From positions 62,001-126,000 of the forward strand of contig NZ_JBLWWF010000006.1 in the NCBI RefSeq assembly GCF_048268085.1: a DNA stretch of 64,000 nucleotides. Reading direction: 5' to 3'. Under the pieces are notes generated by a model. The model had not been told where the DNA came from. It ran no database searches and was given only the letters and a program-made list of their open reading frames with translations. Within the stretch, counting starts at the first letter, position 1, and each line of letters starts with the position of its first letter. The DNA is from Neptunicella sp048268085 (GTDB taxonomy: Bacteria > Pseudomonadota > Gammaproteobacteria > Enterobacterales > Alteromonadaceae). The position numbers and the translations under genes are program-made. Of the stretch, positions 46,012 through 55,711 are shown one piece after another.

Positions 46012-46170
46012 ACATCGCCGTGGACACCCATATTTACCGCGTCTCCAACCGCACCAAATTTGCGCCCGGTAAAGATGTCGATCTGGTCGAACAAAAGGTG
46101 GTTCCTGCTGAGTTTAAAGTCGATGTGCACCACTGGCTAATACTGCGCGGGCGTAATACCTGTATTGCCA
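46012..46170 (+). pseudogene. Truncated second copy of nth
   Basis: About 158 bp strongly similar (not identical) to nth 45097-45263; it encodes the counterpart of Nth residues about 136-189 (VDTHIYRVSNRTKFAPGKD... to NTCIA). It lacks catalytic Lys120 and three of four cluster cysteines, and has a 9-bp in-frame deletion (LLK missing). The open frame around it (45942-46196) has no credible start or other homology. Differences are scattered as between alleles of related strains rather than a fresh duplication. Confidence 0.85.
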
Positions 46171-46322
46171 CAAGCCCTATTGAGGTTAATGCTTAATTCA
46201 AGAGTAAGTACAGAGAAAAGCTAAAATAGTGTAGGTCGTTTAACAGACGGCCACATACATTGTCCCATCTCTATGACAGGCAACTAGCGTTATCTGGCAC
46301 GACACGAAAAAGAACTAATTTA

Positions 46323-47207
46323 TCATTTTGTTTTTTTAGCTTGAGCAATGAAGTCGTTTAAGTAGTCAATATGCTGTTCGTGTTTGCGAATACCAACAAA
46401 AATTTGTTTGCTAATACCTTGTTCTCCAAAGCGGATACTCTTGATCGGTATTGATTTGGAATACTCGTCGACTAGCCAACCGGGCAAGGCACAAACACCT
46501 CGACCGGCCGCGACCATCTGTAACATAATTTCTGTTGTTTCAATATTTTTATGCTGTTTAACCGAACACTTTGCCGGGTTAAGAAATTGACTAAAAATAT
46601 CCAGTCTCATCGGTTCAACCGGGTAACTAAACAACACTTCCTCGCTTAGCTGCTCGGGTAAGACAAAGTCTTGCGTTGCCAGTTGATGAGACTCTGCAAC
46701 AACAAGTCGATGTTCATAATCAAAAACCGGAATGTAGTCTATGCTAGGTTTAAAGAGTGGATCGGGGGTTATAAGGACATCTATTTCGTAGCTAAGCAGA
46801 GCGCCCAAAGCGCCAAACTGGAACTCCTGTTTCACGTCCATATCGATATTTGACCATCGCTCCAGGTAAGGCTGAATAACCCTGAGTAGCCATTGATAGC
46901 AAGGATGACATTCCATTCCTATGCGTAATGCGCCGGCCTCACCTTTGGCAATCTGGCTGAGTAATAATTCGGTATGTGAAAACTGTGGCAACACTCTATT
47001 GGCAAGTGTTTGAATGCGCTCTCCCGCAGCAGTAAGGCGAAGGTTTCGTCCGTCTTTTTCCCAGATTGGCGTCGCAATTTGGCCTTCTAACTTTTTGATA
47101 CTGTGGCTTAACGCAGATTGTGACAAGTGCAGTGAATCGGCCGCCTTAGTTAAGGTTCCATACTCTTTTATTGCCGTTAATATTTCTAAATGGATCCTCT
47201 CTAACAT
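46323..47207 (-). CDS. metR: MetR-type LysR regulator
   Basis: A 294-residue LTTR. HTH segment LTAIKEYGTLTKAADSLHLSQSALSHSIKKLEGQI and effector domain with MECHPCYQWLLRVIQPYLERW and IPVFDYEHRLVVAESHQLA match MetR, which senses homocysteine and activates methionine genes. It lies downstream of mesD on the same strand with a 137-bp gap containing a MetR box, so it is likely self-regulated. Confidence 0.88.
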   Translation of the reverse strand: MLERIHLEILTAIKEYGTLTKAADSLHLSQSALSHSIKKLEGQIATPIWEKDGRNLRLTAAGERIQTLANRVLPQFSHTELLLSQIAKGEAGALRIGMECHPCYQWLLRVIQPYLERWSNIDMDVKQEFQFGALGALLSYEIDVLITPDPLFKPSIDYIPVFDYEHRLVVAESHQLATQDFVLPEQLSEEVLFSYPVEPMRLDIFSQFLNPAKCSVKQHKNIETTEIMLQMVAAGRGVCALPGWLVDEYSKSIPIKSIRFGEQGISKQIFVGIRKHEQHIDYLNDFIAQAKKTK

Positions 47208-47237
47208 CAGCTAACTCCTGTCTCTACACTTTAATAA

Positions 47238-47250
47238 TGAACAAAATTCA
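47238..47250. promoter_or_regulatory. MetR box upstream of metR
   Basis: TGAACAAAATTCA fits the palindromic TGAA-N5-TTCA MetR consensus; 31 bp before the metR ATG. Confidence 0.7.
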
Positions 47251-47344
47251 TTGATGGATAAAATGATACCACTTTTGTTCATCAATTAAATCTGCCAGCT
47301 CGAGAATGGCTTGATAAATCCACCAAGCCTCAAAAGTACCCTTG

Positions 47345-48394
47345 CTACGCTTGCTGATTCTGGTATTCGGCAGCAAGCTCTCTGCGGATTATTTCTGCGC
47401 CAGCACTTAACGCATTCAGTTTTGCTCTTGCGACATCACGAGATAAAGGCGCCATACCACAGTTGGTACAAGGGTAGAGTTTGTCGGCATCGACATACTT
47501 AAGCGCTTCTCTTAGGGTATTGGCGACCTCATCTGGTGTTTCAATTGTATTAGTCGCCACATCAATGGCACCGACCATCACTTTTTTACCACGAATAAGT
47601 TCAAGGAGCTCGATTGGAACATGAGAGTGATGACATTCTAACGAGATAATATCGATATTTGATTTTTGCAGTTTTGGGAACGTATCCTCATATTGTCGCC
47701 ACTCAGATCCCAAGGTCTTTTTCCAATCTGTATTGGCTTTAATGCCATAGCCATAACAAATGTGCACCGCGGTTTCGCACTTAAGTCCTTCAATTGCTCG
47801 CTCTAAGCAGGCAATGCCCCATTCATTTACTTCATCAAAAAACACATTAAATGCCGGCTCATCGAATTGGATAATATCAACCCCTACCGCTTCCAACTCT
47901 TTAGCTTCCTGATTAAGGATTTTGGCGAATTCCCAGGCCAGCTTCTCGCGGCTTTTATAATGATCATCATAAAGCGTATCGATCATCGTCATTGGCCCCG
48001 GCAGAGCCCATTTAATCGGTTTATCGGTTTGTTGACGTAACAACCTGGCATCTTCAACAAAAACGGATTGGGGCCGCGAAACTGCACCCACCACGGTCGG
48101 TACATTGGCGTCATAACGATTACGTATTTTGACCGTTTTACGGTTTTCAAAATCAACGCCGGACAGGTGCTCAATAAAGGTAGTCACAAAATGTTGCCGC
48201 GTTTGCTCACCATCACTAACAATATCGATACCGGCCTGTTGTTGCTCTTGCAGTGACACTCGCAGCGCATCCTGTTTACCGTCAATTAATTCCTGCCCCT
48301 GCAATTTCCATGGTGACCATAGCGCTTCTGTTTGTGCAAGCCAGGATGGCTTAGGCAAGCTGCCAGCGGTTGATGTAGGTAATAGTGTTTTCAT
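47345..48394 (-). CDS. mesD: MesD-type methionine synthase (MetE catalytic-core homologue)
   Basis: About 349 residues from ATG 48394 (MKTLLPTSTAGSLPKPSWL); ORF extends upstream to 48463 without homology. It corresponds to only the C-terminal catalytic half of MetE. Probable zinc ligands: His and Cys in VHICYGYG, Glu in SLECHHSH, and Cys in TNCGMAPLSRD. It lacks the folate-binding N-terminal half. MesD proteins need the DUF1852 partner MesX and oxygen, and use an unidentified methyl donor. mesX lies just upstream (44-bp gap). Confidence 0.88.
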   Translation of the reverse strand: MKTLLPTSTAGSLPKPSWLAQTEALWSPWKLQGQELIDGKQDALRVSLQEQQQAGIDIVSDGEQTRQHFVTTFIEHLSGVDFENRKTVKIRNRYDANVPTVVGAVSRPQSVFVEDARLLRQQTDKPIKWALPGPMTMIDTLYDDHYKSREKLAWEFAKILNQEAKELEAVGVDIIQFDEPAFNVFFDEVNEWGIACLERAIEGLKCETAVHICYGYGIKANTDWKKTLGSEWRQYEDTFPKLQKSNIDIISLECHHSHVPIELLELIRGKKVMVGAIDVATNTIETPDEVANTLREALKYVDADKLYPCTNCGMAPLSRDVARAKLNALSAGAEIIRRELAAEYQNQQA

Positions 48395-48438
48395 AATAAA
48401 TTGGTTGTCCCTTTGGATTAGAGCGTTCGTCGCTGTCG

Positions 48439-49416
48439 TTAAATGGCGTAGTTCGCAGACCACTGCTCAAGCACGGTTTGATAGGGTTTTATAAAATGCT
48501 CTTCAGCAAATTTTCCTTGCTTAATAGCCAACCTACTGCGCTCTTCCCGGTCGTAAACAATTTGGGTTAATGAATGATCCTGATTGTTTAAATTTGGTTG
48601 AAAGCGAATACCTGCAACAGCATTGGCATTATATATTTCAGGGCGGTAAATCTTTTGAAAGGTTTCCATGGTAGCGATAGTACTTATCAGTTCGAGGTTA
48701 CTATAATCATTAAGTAAATCGCCAAAGAAATAGAAAGCCAAAGGCGCCACACTCGTATGTGGCATAAAATAGCGAACCTGTAGCCCCATCTTTTTGAAAT
48801 ATTGCTCAGTCAAAGATGATTCATTGGGCTGATATTCATAGCCCAACACAGGATGCTGATTTTCACGGCGAAGATACGTTTTGTTATCCGAAACACTCAA
48901 ACATATAACGGGGCGCTTTTTAAAGTGTTGCTTATAGGCATTCGAGTTCACGAAATATTTAAACAGCTTGCCATGCAGTTCGCCAAAGTTGTCGGGAATG
49001 CTAAATTGGTTTTGCCCCTTATTATGCTCACCCAGCAATACACTAAAGTCATAATCCCTTACATAAGAAGAAAAGTTATTGCCTACAATGCCTTCAATCC
49101 GTTCATTGCTTGTATGATCAACTATATTCGTTTTCAATACTTCAATTGATGGGAAGGTCTCGCCACTGCCATCGATATCCATATCAACTGAAATAATTTC
49201 AAGCTCAACCGAATAACGATCACCTGTGGGGTTATCCCAAGACGCTAAGGCATTAAAACTATTATCGATCATCTTTAACGCGTTGCGTAAATTCTGCTGA
49301 CGACTTTCACCTCTGGCTAAATTAGCAAAGTTGGTGGTAATACGAGTACTGTCTGAAGGATGATAGTTTTCATCGAGACAAATCTTGTTAATATTGAATG
49401 TGAAATCTTTATTCAT
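48439..49416 (-). CDS. mesX: MesX (DUF1852), partner of MesD methionine synthase
   Basis: About 325 residues from ATG 49416 (MNKDFTFNINKICLDENYHPSDSTRITTNFANLARGESRQQNLRNALKMI), the family start; an ATG at 49434 adds six. DUF1852 blocks include SYVRDYDFSVLLGEHNKGQ and LQVRYFMPHTSVAPLAFYFFGDLL. The biochemistry of MesX is not established. First gene of mesX-mesD; a MetR box lies 165 bp upstream. Confidence 0.88.
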   Translation of the reverse strand: MNKDFTFNINKICLDENYHPSDSTRITTNFANLARGESRQQNLRNALKMIDNSFNALASWDNPTGDRYSVELEIISVDMDIDGSGETFPSIEVLKTNIVDHTSNERIEGIVGNNFSSYVRDYDFSVLLGEHNKGQNQFSIPDNFGELHGKLFKYFVNSNAYKQHFKKRPVICLSVSDNKTYLRRENQHPVLGYEYQPNESSLTEQYFKKMGLQVRYFMPHTSVAPLAFYFFGDLLNDYSNLELISTIATMETFQKIYRPEIYNANAVAGIRFQPNLNNQDHSLTQIVYDREERSRLAIKQGKFAEEHFIKPYQTVLEQWSANYAI

Positions 49417-49988
49417 AATGATCTGATATCCCATTTTTCATTATAAAACCTGAACTTGTTGCTTACTCTTTAAGGATTTAGCCCGTTAACAATCGATTGA
49501 ACGTTACCAGAGTTAAAAGCATGAGTTGTTTTATACGTGGTTAATTACATGAAAAAAAATGGTTTTATTTCATCTATATATGAATAAAATTCATATTTAA
49601 CAATTAGAATGATTGAATCTGTAATATTATGATCTTGAGTGGCGTATCGGCTGATGTACAAATCTTTTTGCTGGTCATTCCGCAATACCCGCTGTCGTTG
49701 TCCGTCGACGCCAATATCAGAACTGAAGAATTTTCCGATTTCGCTAGTGTCTTTTATGACATAGCAGATTATTTATTGATGAAATTGAAAAACACAATCA
49801 CGTACCTAAATAGTTAGAATGACTATCTCACACTGGCGCCTCCCCCACGCTCGTTATACCTGTCTAGTTGGTAAGACAAGCTGAACTTCATGTTCAAATC
49901 AGCAGTTCTACAAATTTAAACATAAAAGAAGATAAATGTTTTCAACCGCTTGATATAAAATGATAAACGACCAGGCAGGAGGACATGA
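49417..49988. other. Intergenic region between mesX and unknown plus-strand gene
   Basis: About 570 bp. A MetR box is at 49581-49593. A 62-codon open frame (49629-49817) lacks a ribosome site and family character. No SAM-type riboswitch was recognised. Confidence 0.55.
49581..49593. promoter_or_regulatory. MetR box upstream of mesXD
   Basis: TGAATAAAATTCA, an exact palindromic fit to TGAA-N5-TTCA. Shares nine of its thirteen bases plus the centre AAA with the box before metR. Confidence 0.7.
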
Positions 49989-51365
49989 GTGAATAACATA
50001 AAAATCAGCCAAGACGAAAACCTGTCCATCAAAATCAGTTATCAGTTATTACCTAATGATCAGCAGCGCCTCGATCTGTATTTCTCATTACCGGATGAAA
50101 TGGGGATTAGCCCTAAAACCTTAACCGAAGAACACTATTTTCATAGCAGTATCCAAAGCCACAGTGCCTATTACTCAGATCAATTGCATTTACCTTTAGT
50201 ACGAAGCCGCTTTATCAGCCAACAAAAAGGGGAACAAAGTGATTACCGATTAAACCTTAATCTGTTTTCCTACCAAATCCGTACCGCCTTAGATACCGAT
50301 ATTAAACAAACTATAAAACTCAAAGAGAGCGAAGATTTTTATCCTCAAGCCGTGGTATTGGCAGAACAAATTTCGGGATTACTGAAAAAGCTCAGGCGCT
50401 ACACGCCACCCGATCAAAAACTCAGGGCATTTTTTGAAAATGCCGACAATTACCTTAGCTGGCGAGTTGAGCAATCATTCTTAAAATTACTGTCGAATGG
50501 CCCCAAAAGTAGCGAATATGCGAGCGAGAGAAACTTCTTGTTTGCCTTATGCCGTCGCGAAAGTGAATATCGCGAAGAAAACCAATATAACTCACAAGTG
50601 ACCTTGGGGGATCCGAATCGGATCACCAATAAAATGCGTTTGCTGCAACGGTTAATTGAATATGGTGTCGTGTTGCAAAAGGAAGTGAAGAGTCTCAATA
50701 GTAATTTAAAACGGATAGTACGGGGAACAGTAACCGCCGTTATTATGGCGTTTGTGATGGTATTGGTATTAAACGCTCGCACTAACTTTGCAGAAGTCAC
50801 CATTGCCCTGGTCGGTATGCTGGGGGTGATTTACGGTTTAAGAGAAATATTTAAAGAAGATATTACCCGCATCATTTGGCGAAGAATTCAAAAAGGTTTG
50901 CCCAAATGGAGAAACATTTATACTAATAGCGTTAATAAAAATCGTATTGCTAGTCAGACTATTTGGCTTCAATACATTGGAAATAAAGACCTGCCCAAAC
51001 AGGTCGACAAATTGTTTCAAACCCGGCGACAACAGAACAAACTGGCCGCACAATTACTGCACTTTCGCAGTGAAACCAAAGTCAATGCGAAAATATTTTT
51101 GCCTGGCTATGATAAAATTCAACAGCGGATATATTTTAATTTAACCCCTTTTGTCCGTTTTTTAAAAAAGGGCGAAGGTCGGTTATATTCGCTGGATGGG
51201 AATAAAATAACCAAACAAGCCGTTGAACGCCGTTATCAAATAAACGGCGTATTAATGCATACCGATAAGCAAAATCAACAGCAAACCCAGCGGGTTAAAA
51301 TTACCCTCAATCGCTCTAATATTATTAATATTGAGGTCATACAAACTGAAAATAGTGATGAATAA
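49989..51365 (+). CDS. Unknown protein with two central membrane helices
   Basis: A 458-residue protein not recognised. GTG start 49989 is supported by AGGAGG eight bases before; the nearby ATG (49986) meets a stop at once. Residues 1-235 are soluble and charged; a hydrophobic hairpin (about 245-280, VTAVIMAFVMVLVL and EVTIALVGMLGVIYGL) suggests two membrane passes; the last 180 residues are basic. It may be a membrane-bound sensor or assembly factor, but nothing fixes a role. Followed after 43 bp by gloA. Confidence 0.6.
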   Translation: MNNIKISQDENLSIKISYQLLPNDQQRLDLYFSLPDEMGISPKTLTEEHYFHSSIQSHSAYYSDQLHLPLVRSRFISQQKGEQSDYRLNLNLFSYQIRTALDTDIKQTIKLKESEDFYPQAVVLAEQISGLLKKLRRYTPPDQKLRAFFENADNYLSWRVEQSFLKLLSNGPKSSEYASERNFLFALCRRESEYREENQYNSQVTLGDPNRITNKMRLLQRLIEYGVVLQKEVKSLNSNLKRIVRGTVTAVIMAFVMVLVLNARTNFAEVTIALVGMLGVIYGLREIFKEDITRIIWRRIQKGLPKWRNIYTNSVNKNRIASQTIWLQYIGNKDLPKQVDKLFQTRRQQNKLAAQLLHFRSETKVNAKIFLPGYDKIQQRIYFNLTPFVRFLKKGEGRLYSLDGNKITKQAVERRYQINGVLMHTDKQNQQQTQRVKITLNRSNIINIEVIQTENSDE

Positions 51366-51408
51366 TCACTTTTTTGACACTACACAAAACTGAAATTTAA
51401 GGAGTACC

Positions 51409-51789
51409 ATGCAACTGTTACATACCATGTTACGTGTCGGTAATCTCGAACGTTCCATACAATTTTATACTGAACTGCTCGGCATGAAATTACTACGTCA
51501 ATCGGACAATACCGAATACCGTTACACCCTCGCTTTTGTGGGCTATGGTGATGAAAGTGACCATACCGTACTGGAGCTGACGTACAACTGGGATAAAGAC
51601 AGCTATGATATGGGCGAAGCCTACGGGCATATTGCTATTGGAGCGGACGATATTTACCAGCTATGCGATAAACTCGAATCACAAGGTGCTGACGTGTATC
51701 GCAAACCGGGGCCGGTACTGGGTGGAGAAACGGTGATTGCTTTTGTACGTGATCCCGATGGCTATGCGATTGAGCTGATTCAGAAGTAG
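51409..51789 (+). CDS. gloA: Lactoylglutathione lyase (glyoxalase I)
   Basis: A 126-residue VOC enzyme that converts the methylglyoxal-glutathione adduct to S-lactoylglutathione. Metal ligands His5, Glu56, His74 and Glu122 are all present at E. coli GloA positions, indicating the Ni/Co-type dimer. Good ribosome site AAGGAGTACC. Confidence 0.96.
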   Translation: MQLLHTMLRVGNLERSIQFYTELLGMKLLRQSDNTEYRYTLAFVGYGDESDHTVLELTYNWDKDSYDMGEAYGHIAIGADDIYQLCDKLESQGADVYRKPGPVLGGETVIAFVRDPDGYAIELIQK

Positions 51790-51890
51790 GCCAGCGCGCT
51801 ATCTTAACCTGTTAACCATCGTGATAACCCGATTATTTTTACACCTGTCATATCATTCTAAGCTGAGTTAACACAGCGTAAGGAATAAAT

Positions 51891-51930
51891 AAAAAAGCAC
51901 ACTTAACAGCCTTGCCGCTAAGTGTGCTTT
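51891..51930 (-). terminator. Terminator of large TonB receptor (possibly bidirectional)
   Basis: Twelve-base stem 51894-51905 with 51919-51930; on the minus strand a T run follows. Confidence 0.8.
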
Positions 51931-51976
51931 ATCGTTATTGGAACAAGTTTAATCAATAAACTGGTTCATCGTCATA

Positions 51977-54900
51977 TTAGAAAGTCCAGTTTACACCAAC
52001 ATAGAAACGGCGACCGTTGGTCCACTCGTTAACATATATTTTGTCTAAATGGTTTTCGTAATAAGGCTTGAGTTCAGAAACAGGAATACCACTGGCTTGC
52101 GACAGCATCTCAAATGCTTCCTCTCCAGTAATTGAAGACTCAATGATTTCAACTCCATTATCATCTTTGGCTACAACACGGTTTCCTGTTGCCACACCGT
52201 CAACAACTTCATCAACCCACTTCATTTTGTTAATCACAGGATCATTAACAATCTGCGATGTTTCCATATATTGAACGACGTTTTCATTGGTCAGGTTGGT
52301 CACCGCAAAACTGGCAATCAGGTTTTTCATAATTTGATACGTTGCCTTAAAGTCCAACTGCTGACGGGCATCAGTGTAGCGAATACCATCAGTATAGGTT
52401 GCATCCGCAAATTCACTACGGTAGTTGTAGGAAAGACGAGCTGAAAAAACGTCATCTTCATAATAAACAGACGCATTCAACGTATCTTTAGACTGACCAA
52501 ACATAGGTTCAGACTGCGTTGTAGTTTGACTACTAAAACCTGTTACTTCGAAATACTCACGTTGCGCCGGATCGGTTTGATGGGTTTCAATATCGTTCAT
52601 ATCGGCAATTTCATAGGAAAAGGTTGAGCTACTAAATTTCTGCTCTGGAACGTCGGTATAGGTGTAGTTAATTAAGCCACCAAAACCATTACCAAAATCA
52701 TGCTGTAGCTGTAACTCCACCCCTTTCACTTTTTGCTGACCGGTATTGAAGTAAGAACTGATAACATAGTCACCAAAAATAGGATAACCATTATTATCCG
52801 TTTTACCTTCGGCTCCCAAGTCATCCAAATTCTGGACTTGAGACGTTGAACGAACCATATTTTTGATGTCTTTTTGGAACGCAGTCATCGCAAAGATAGA
52901 CGACTTAGCGAAATACCACTCAATACCCAGCTCACTATTGACCGAAGTATAGGAACCAAGATTCGGGTTACCCACTGAGCCTCGACGTTGTGAATCCATC
53001 GCAAGACGTTCGGCGTTACCCTCTGGCGTTAGAAACTGCTGGCGACCATCAGTGTATAATCTCGATCTTTCCGTCACTAAGTAAAAGTTACTTCTCATTT
53101 GGCTCAGGCTAGGATGAGAAATATTCTTCGATGCAGCTGCACGTAAAATAACATCATCGGCTAAATCAACCGCCAAATTGAAGCTGGGCAAGTAGTCTTT
53201 AGTGCTACTGGTTTGAACCAATGGTACGTATCTATTAAAACCGGCAAGCTCAGCAACATAGTCTGGCGCACTGGGATCCAACGGATAAGACAGCTGCTGA
53301 CCATTTTCGTCTTTCTCTACCTCATTACCGATTGATTCACGTTGCGTATCCACCACGCGCAGACCAAAATTACCGCGGAAATTTTCACCACTAAAATTAA
53401 CCATACCGTAATAAGCAAGTAATTCTTCGGTTACATCATAGTAATCACCGGCAGATTCCGTCATACCTGAACGGCAACCATAATATTCATCTGAGCCAGA
53501 CGCGGCGATGGCGTCGGTACAAGCACCTAAATTAGGGCTTGATTCAGAATGAACCAGCAAAAAGTGATCATTAAGCAGGGAGTTACGCTTTGCCTGGTCG
53601 ATATCAAAATATTCGTTAGGAATATCGTGACCCGCAGAGTTTAAGCCTGAAACCGTTCCACCTACTATTTGCTCAGCCAAAATTAACGGGAAATCACTTG
53701 CCTGATCGGCATAACCATGAAATGTCGCATTCTCGGTAAAATAGTGTTCCGTGCGTTCGATATTTCGGTACTTGGCACCAAATTTGACACTATCAATGTA
53801 AAAGTCGTTATCAAGCTGCCATGTTACATCTGCTTGAGCAAAATCTTCTGTATTTTCACGATAACGAGCAGTATTTCTCAGACCACCGTTTAGCAAATAA
53901 AATTCATTGGTAGGCGCTAACAGGAAGTTTTCGGCTCGCTGCTGAGCGGCAGCCAATTCATCACCGGTTAGTGAAGGGTCGGCCTGCACGCCCCAGTATA
54001 CTTTGCCTGTATCTGGATTGTAAGCATAGCCAAGGTTAACTCCCTCATAAGTCGGGATTTGCACATTTGGATTATCACCTGAATAGGGCGTTTCATAATC
54101 ACCAAATCGTGTAGCAAGAGTTGTGCTGCGATCCATCACTGTGCTTTCAGCTTTAGTCTGACCTGCTTGTAATTTAACGGTAAAATCATCTACCTGATAA
54201 TCAACTGTCAGATGGTAACGATTCTGTTCAGTCTCGGTGCCACTGCGATCATTGGAGTCACGGCGTACCATTTCCCCCCAGGTTCCAGCGCTACTATAGT
54301 AGCCATTGCCATCCCAAACTTCTCCACCGCCGCGCACCAGAGAGGTTCCATCAATAGGATAGTTCGCGGATAAAACAATATCACGCTCCGGATCCATTAC
54401 TAAGCGTGGATCAATTCCCGGCACGTCGTTACTATATAAAAGCTGCACCATTCTATGCGGCTGCGCATATAAATTATCGCTTTTATTGTCACGATCGGTT
54501 TTATTCTGGTTAAGTTCAAGATTGATACTTAATGCATCCGTCGGAGCCCATTGCAGATTAACCGTGGTGTCCAGGCGGCTTTCATCAGTTTGAAATGCGG
54601 GCGCATATACCATATCTCCGATTGTTCTCGCCGGCGTTTGACCTAAGCCTCCCGCTCTTCGGTCACCCCAGAATAATCCCCAAACCGGGTCGATATAAGT
54701 GGGATCAATCACTTCATCAGGTTGTCCCCAATAATGAGTACTATTATTCCATACGCCGGAATCGGTCGGGTCATTGACGTTTGAATAAGGACCATTACCC
54801 GCTACCGCTTCCAGATCGCCGTAGGTATAACCGTTTAATGCCATATGCCTGGTAATAATCAAGTTATGATTATTCATATCTCTTAATTTGATATCACTGC

Positions 54901-55711
54901 TTAAGCATGCTTCAGTTGGGCAATTAATGGCATCAGTTTGCGCAAATCCGGTACTAACAGCACTTGTACCTCCGGCTATTCCGTCAGATTCAAAGCCGGT
55001 ACGAAACGCATTACGCTGTTGATGACTGACACTGATTGAAGCACCGAACTTTTTGTCTTCAGATACAAAGTTATAAGCGGTTGAAATTTGCGGAGAGGAT
55101 TTTTCTGACGCATCGTTGTATTCCCCCTCAACATTTAAATAGCCGTAACCATCTTCCTGCTCCAATGGCTTTTTGGTATGCAAAATGACGGTACCGCCTA
55201 TGCCACCCGCATCGATGTCCGCACGCGCAGATTTAAGTACCTCGATTTTAGATACACTTTCAGCGGGAATATTTGAAAAATCAAATGCATTACTTTCCGA
55301 TTGTCCAGGAAGATAGGAAGCAGACTTGGCCGATTGTCCGTTAACCAAGGTATTGGTTAGGTCTGGCGAGGTACCGCGAATTGAAATTTTGGCTCCCTCA
55401 CCAAACTGACGTTCAATTTGTACACCGGGGATACGCTGTAGTGCCTCTGCCATATTTTTATCAGGGTTTTTAGCAATGTCTTCGGTATTGATGGAGTCAA
55501 CAATAGAGTCTGAGAAACGTTTATTGTTTAAGTTCTCGCGAAGTGAAGAGCGAATACCGGAGATTTGAATAATTTCAAGGTTTTCCTTCTTACTGTCTTC
55601 TGCCGCTTTATCTGCTTGTTCAGCAGAAAATGCAGGCATAACCATACTGGCGCTTATCAACATAGCTGTATTAACGGCTATAGCAGTTTTAGACAATTGG
55701 ATAGCTTTCAT
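51977..55711 (-). CDS. Very large TonB-dependent receptor
   Basis: A 1244-residue receptor. ATG 55711 has a ribosome site (AAGGAAATGGT) and gives a long signal peptide ending MPAFSA; the frame extends upstream to 55789 without support. TonB-box-like ENLEIIQISG, plug (RFSDSIVDSINTEDIAKNPDKNMAEALQRIPGVQIERQ; GTSPDLTNTLVNGQ; ESVSKIEVLKSARADIDAGGIGGTVILHTKKP) and a barrel ending RRFYVGVNWTF. Size and plug style match the receptors for large or complex substrates, often glycans or peptides, of Alteromonadales and Caulobacter. No substrate-processing genes adjoin it. Confidence 0.93.
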   Translation of the reverse strand: MKAIQLSKTAIAVNTAMLISASMVMPAFSAEQADKAAEDSKKENLEIIQISGIRSSLRENLNNKRFSDSIVDSINTEDIAKNPDKNMAEALQRIPGVQIERQFGEGAKISIRGTSPDLTNTLVNGQSAKSASYLPGQSESNAFDFSNIPAESVSKIEVLKSARADIDAGGIGGTVILHTKKPLEQEDGYGYLNVEGEYNDASEKSSPQISTAYNFVSEDKKFGASISVSHQQRNAFRTGFESDGIAGGTSAVSTGFAQTDAINCPTEACLSSDIKLRDMNNHNLIITRHMALNGYTYGDLEAVAGNGPYSNVNDPTDSGVWNNSTHYWGQPDEVIDPTYIDPVWGLFWGDRRAGGLGQTPARTIGDMVYAPAFQTDESRLDTTVNLQWAPTDALSINLELNQNKTDRDNKSDNLYAQPHRMVQLLYSNDVPGIDPRLVMDPERDIVLSANYPIDGTSLVRGGGEVWDGNGYYSSAGTWGEMVRRDSNDRSGTETEQNRYHLTVDYQVDDFTVKLQAGQTKAESTVMDRSTTLATRFGDYETPYSGDNPNVQIPTYEGVNLGYAYNPDTGKVYWGVQADPSLTGDELAAAQQRAENFLLAPTNEFYLLNGGLRNTARYRENTEDFAQADVTWQLDNDFYIDSVKFGAKYRNIERTEHYFTENATFHGYADQASDFPLILAEQIVGGTVSGLNSAGHDIPNEYFDIDQAKRNSLLNDHFLLVHSESSPNLGACTDAIAASGSDEYYGCRSGMTESAGDYYDVTEELLAYYGMVNFSGENFRGNFGLRVVDTQRESIGNEVEKDENGQQLSYPLDPSAPDYVAELAGFNRYVPLVQTSSTKDYLPSFNLAVDLADDVILRAAASKNISHPSLSQMRSNFYLVTERSRLYTDGRQQFLTPEGNAERLAMDSQRRGSVGNPNLGSYTSVNSELGIEWYFAKSSIFAMTAFQKDIKNMVRSTSQVQNLDDLGAEGKTDNNGYPIFGDYVISSYFNTGQQKVKGVELQLQHDFGNGFGGLINYTYTDVPEQKFSSSTFSYEIADMNDIETHQTDPAQREYFEVTGFSSQTTTQSEPMFGQSKDTLNASVYYEDDVFSARLSYNYRSEFADATYTDGIRYTDARQQLDFKATYQIMKNLIASFAVTNLTNENVVQYMETSQIVNDPVINKMKWVDEVVDGVATGNRVVAKDDNGVEIIESSITGEEAFEMLSQASGIPVSELKPYYENHLDKIYVNEWTNGRRFYVGVNWTF

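Noticed and set aside
49629..49817. 62-codon frame upstream of the unknown two-TM gene
   Set aside because: No ribosome site and no family features; left as non-coding.
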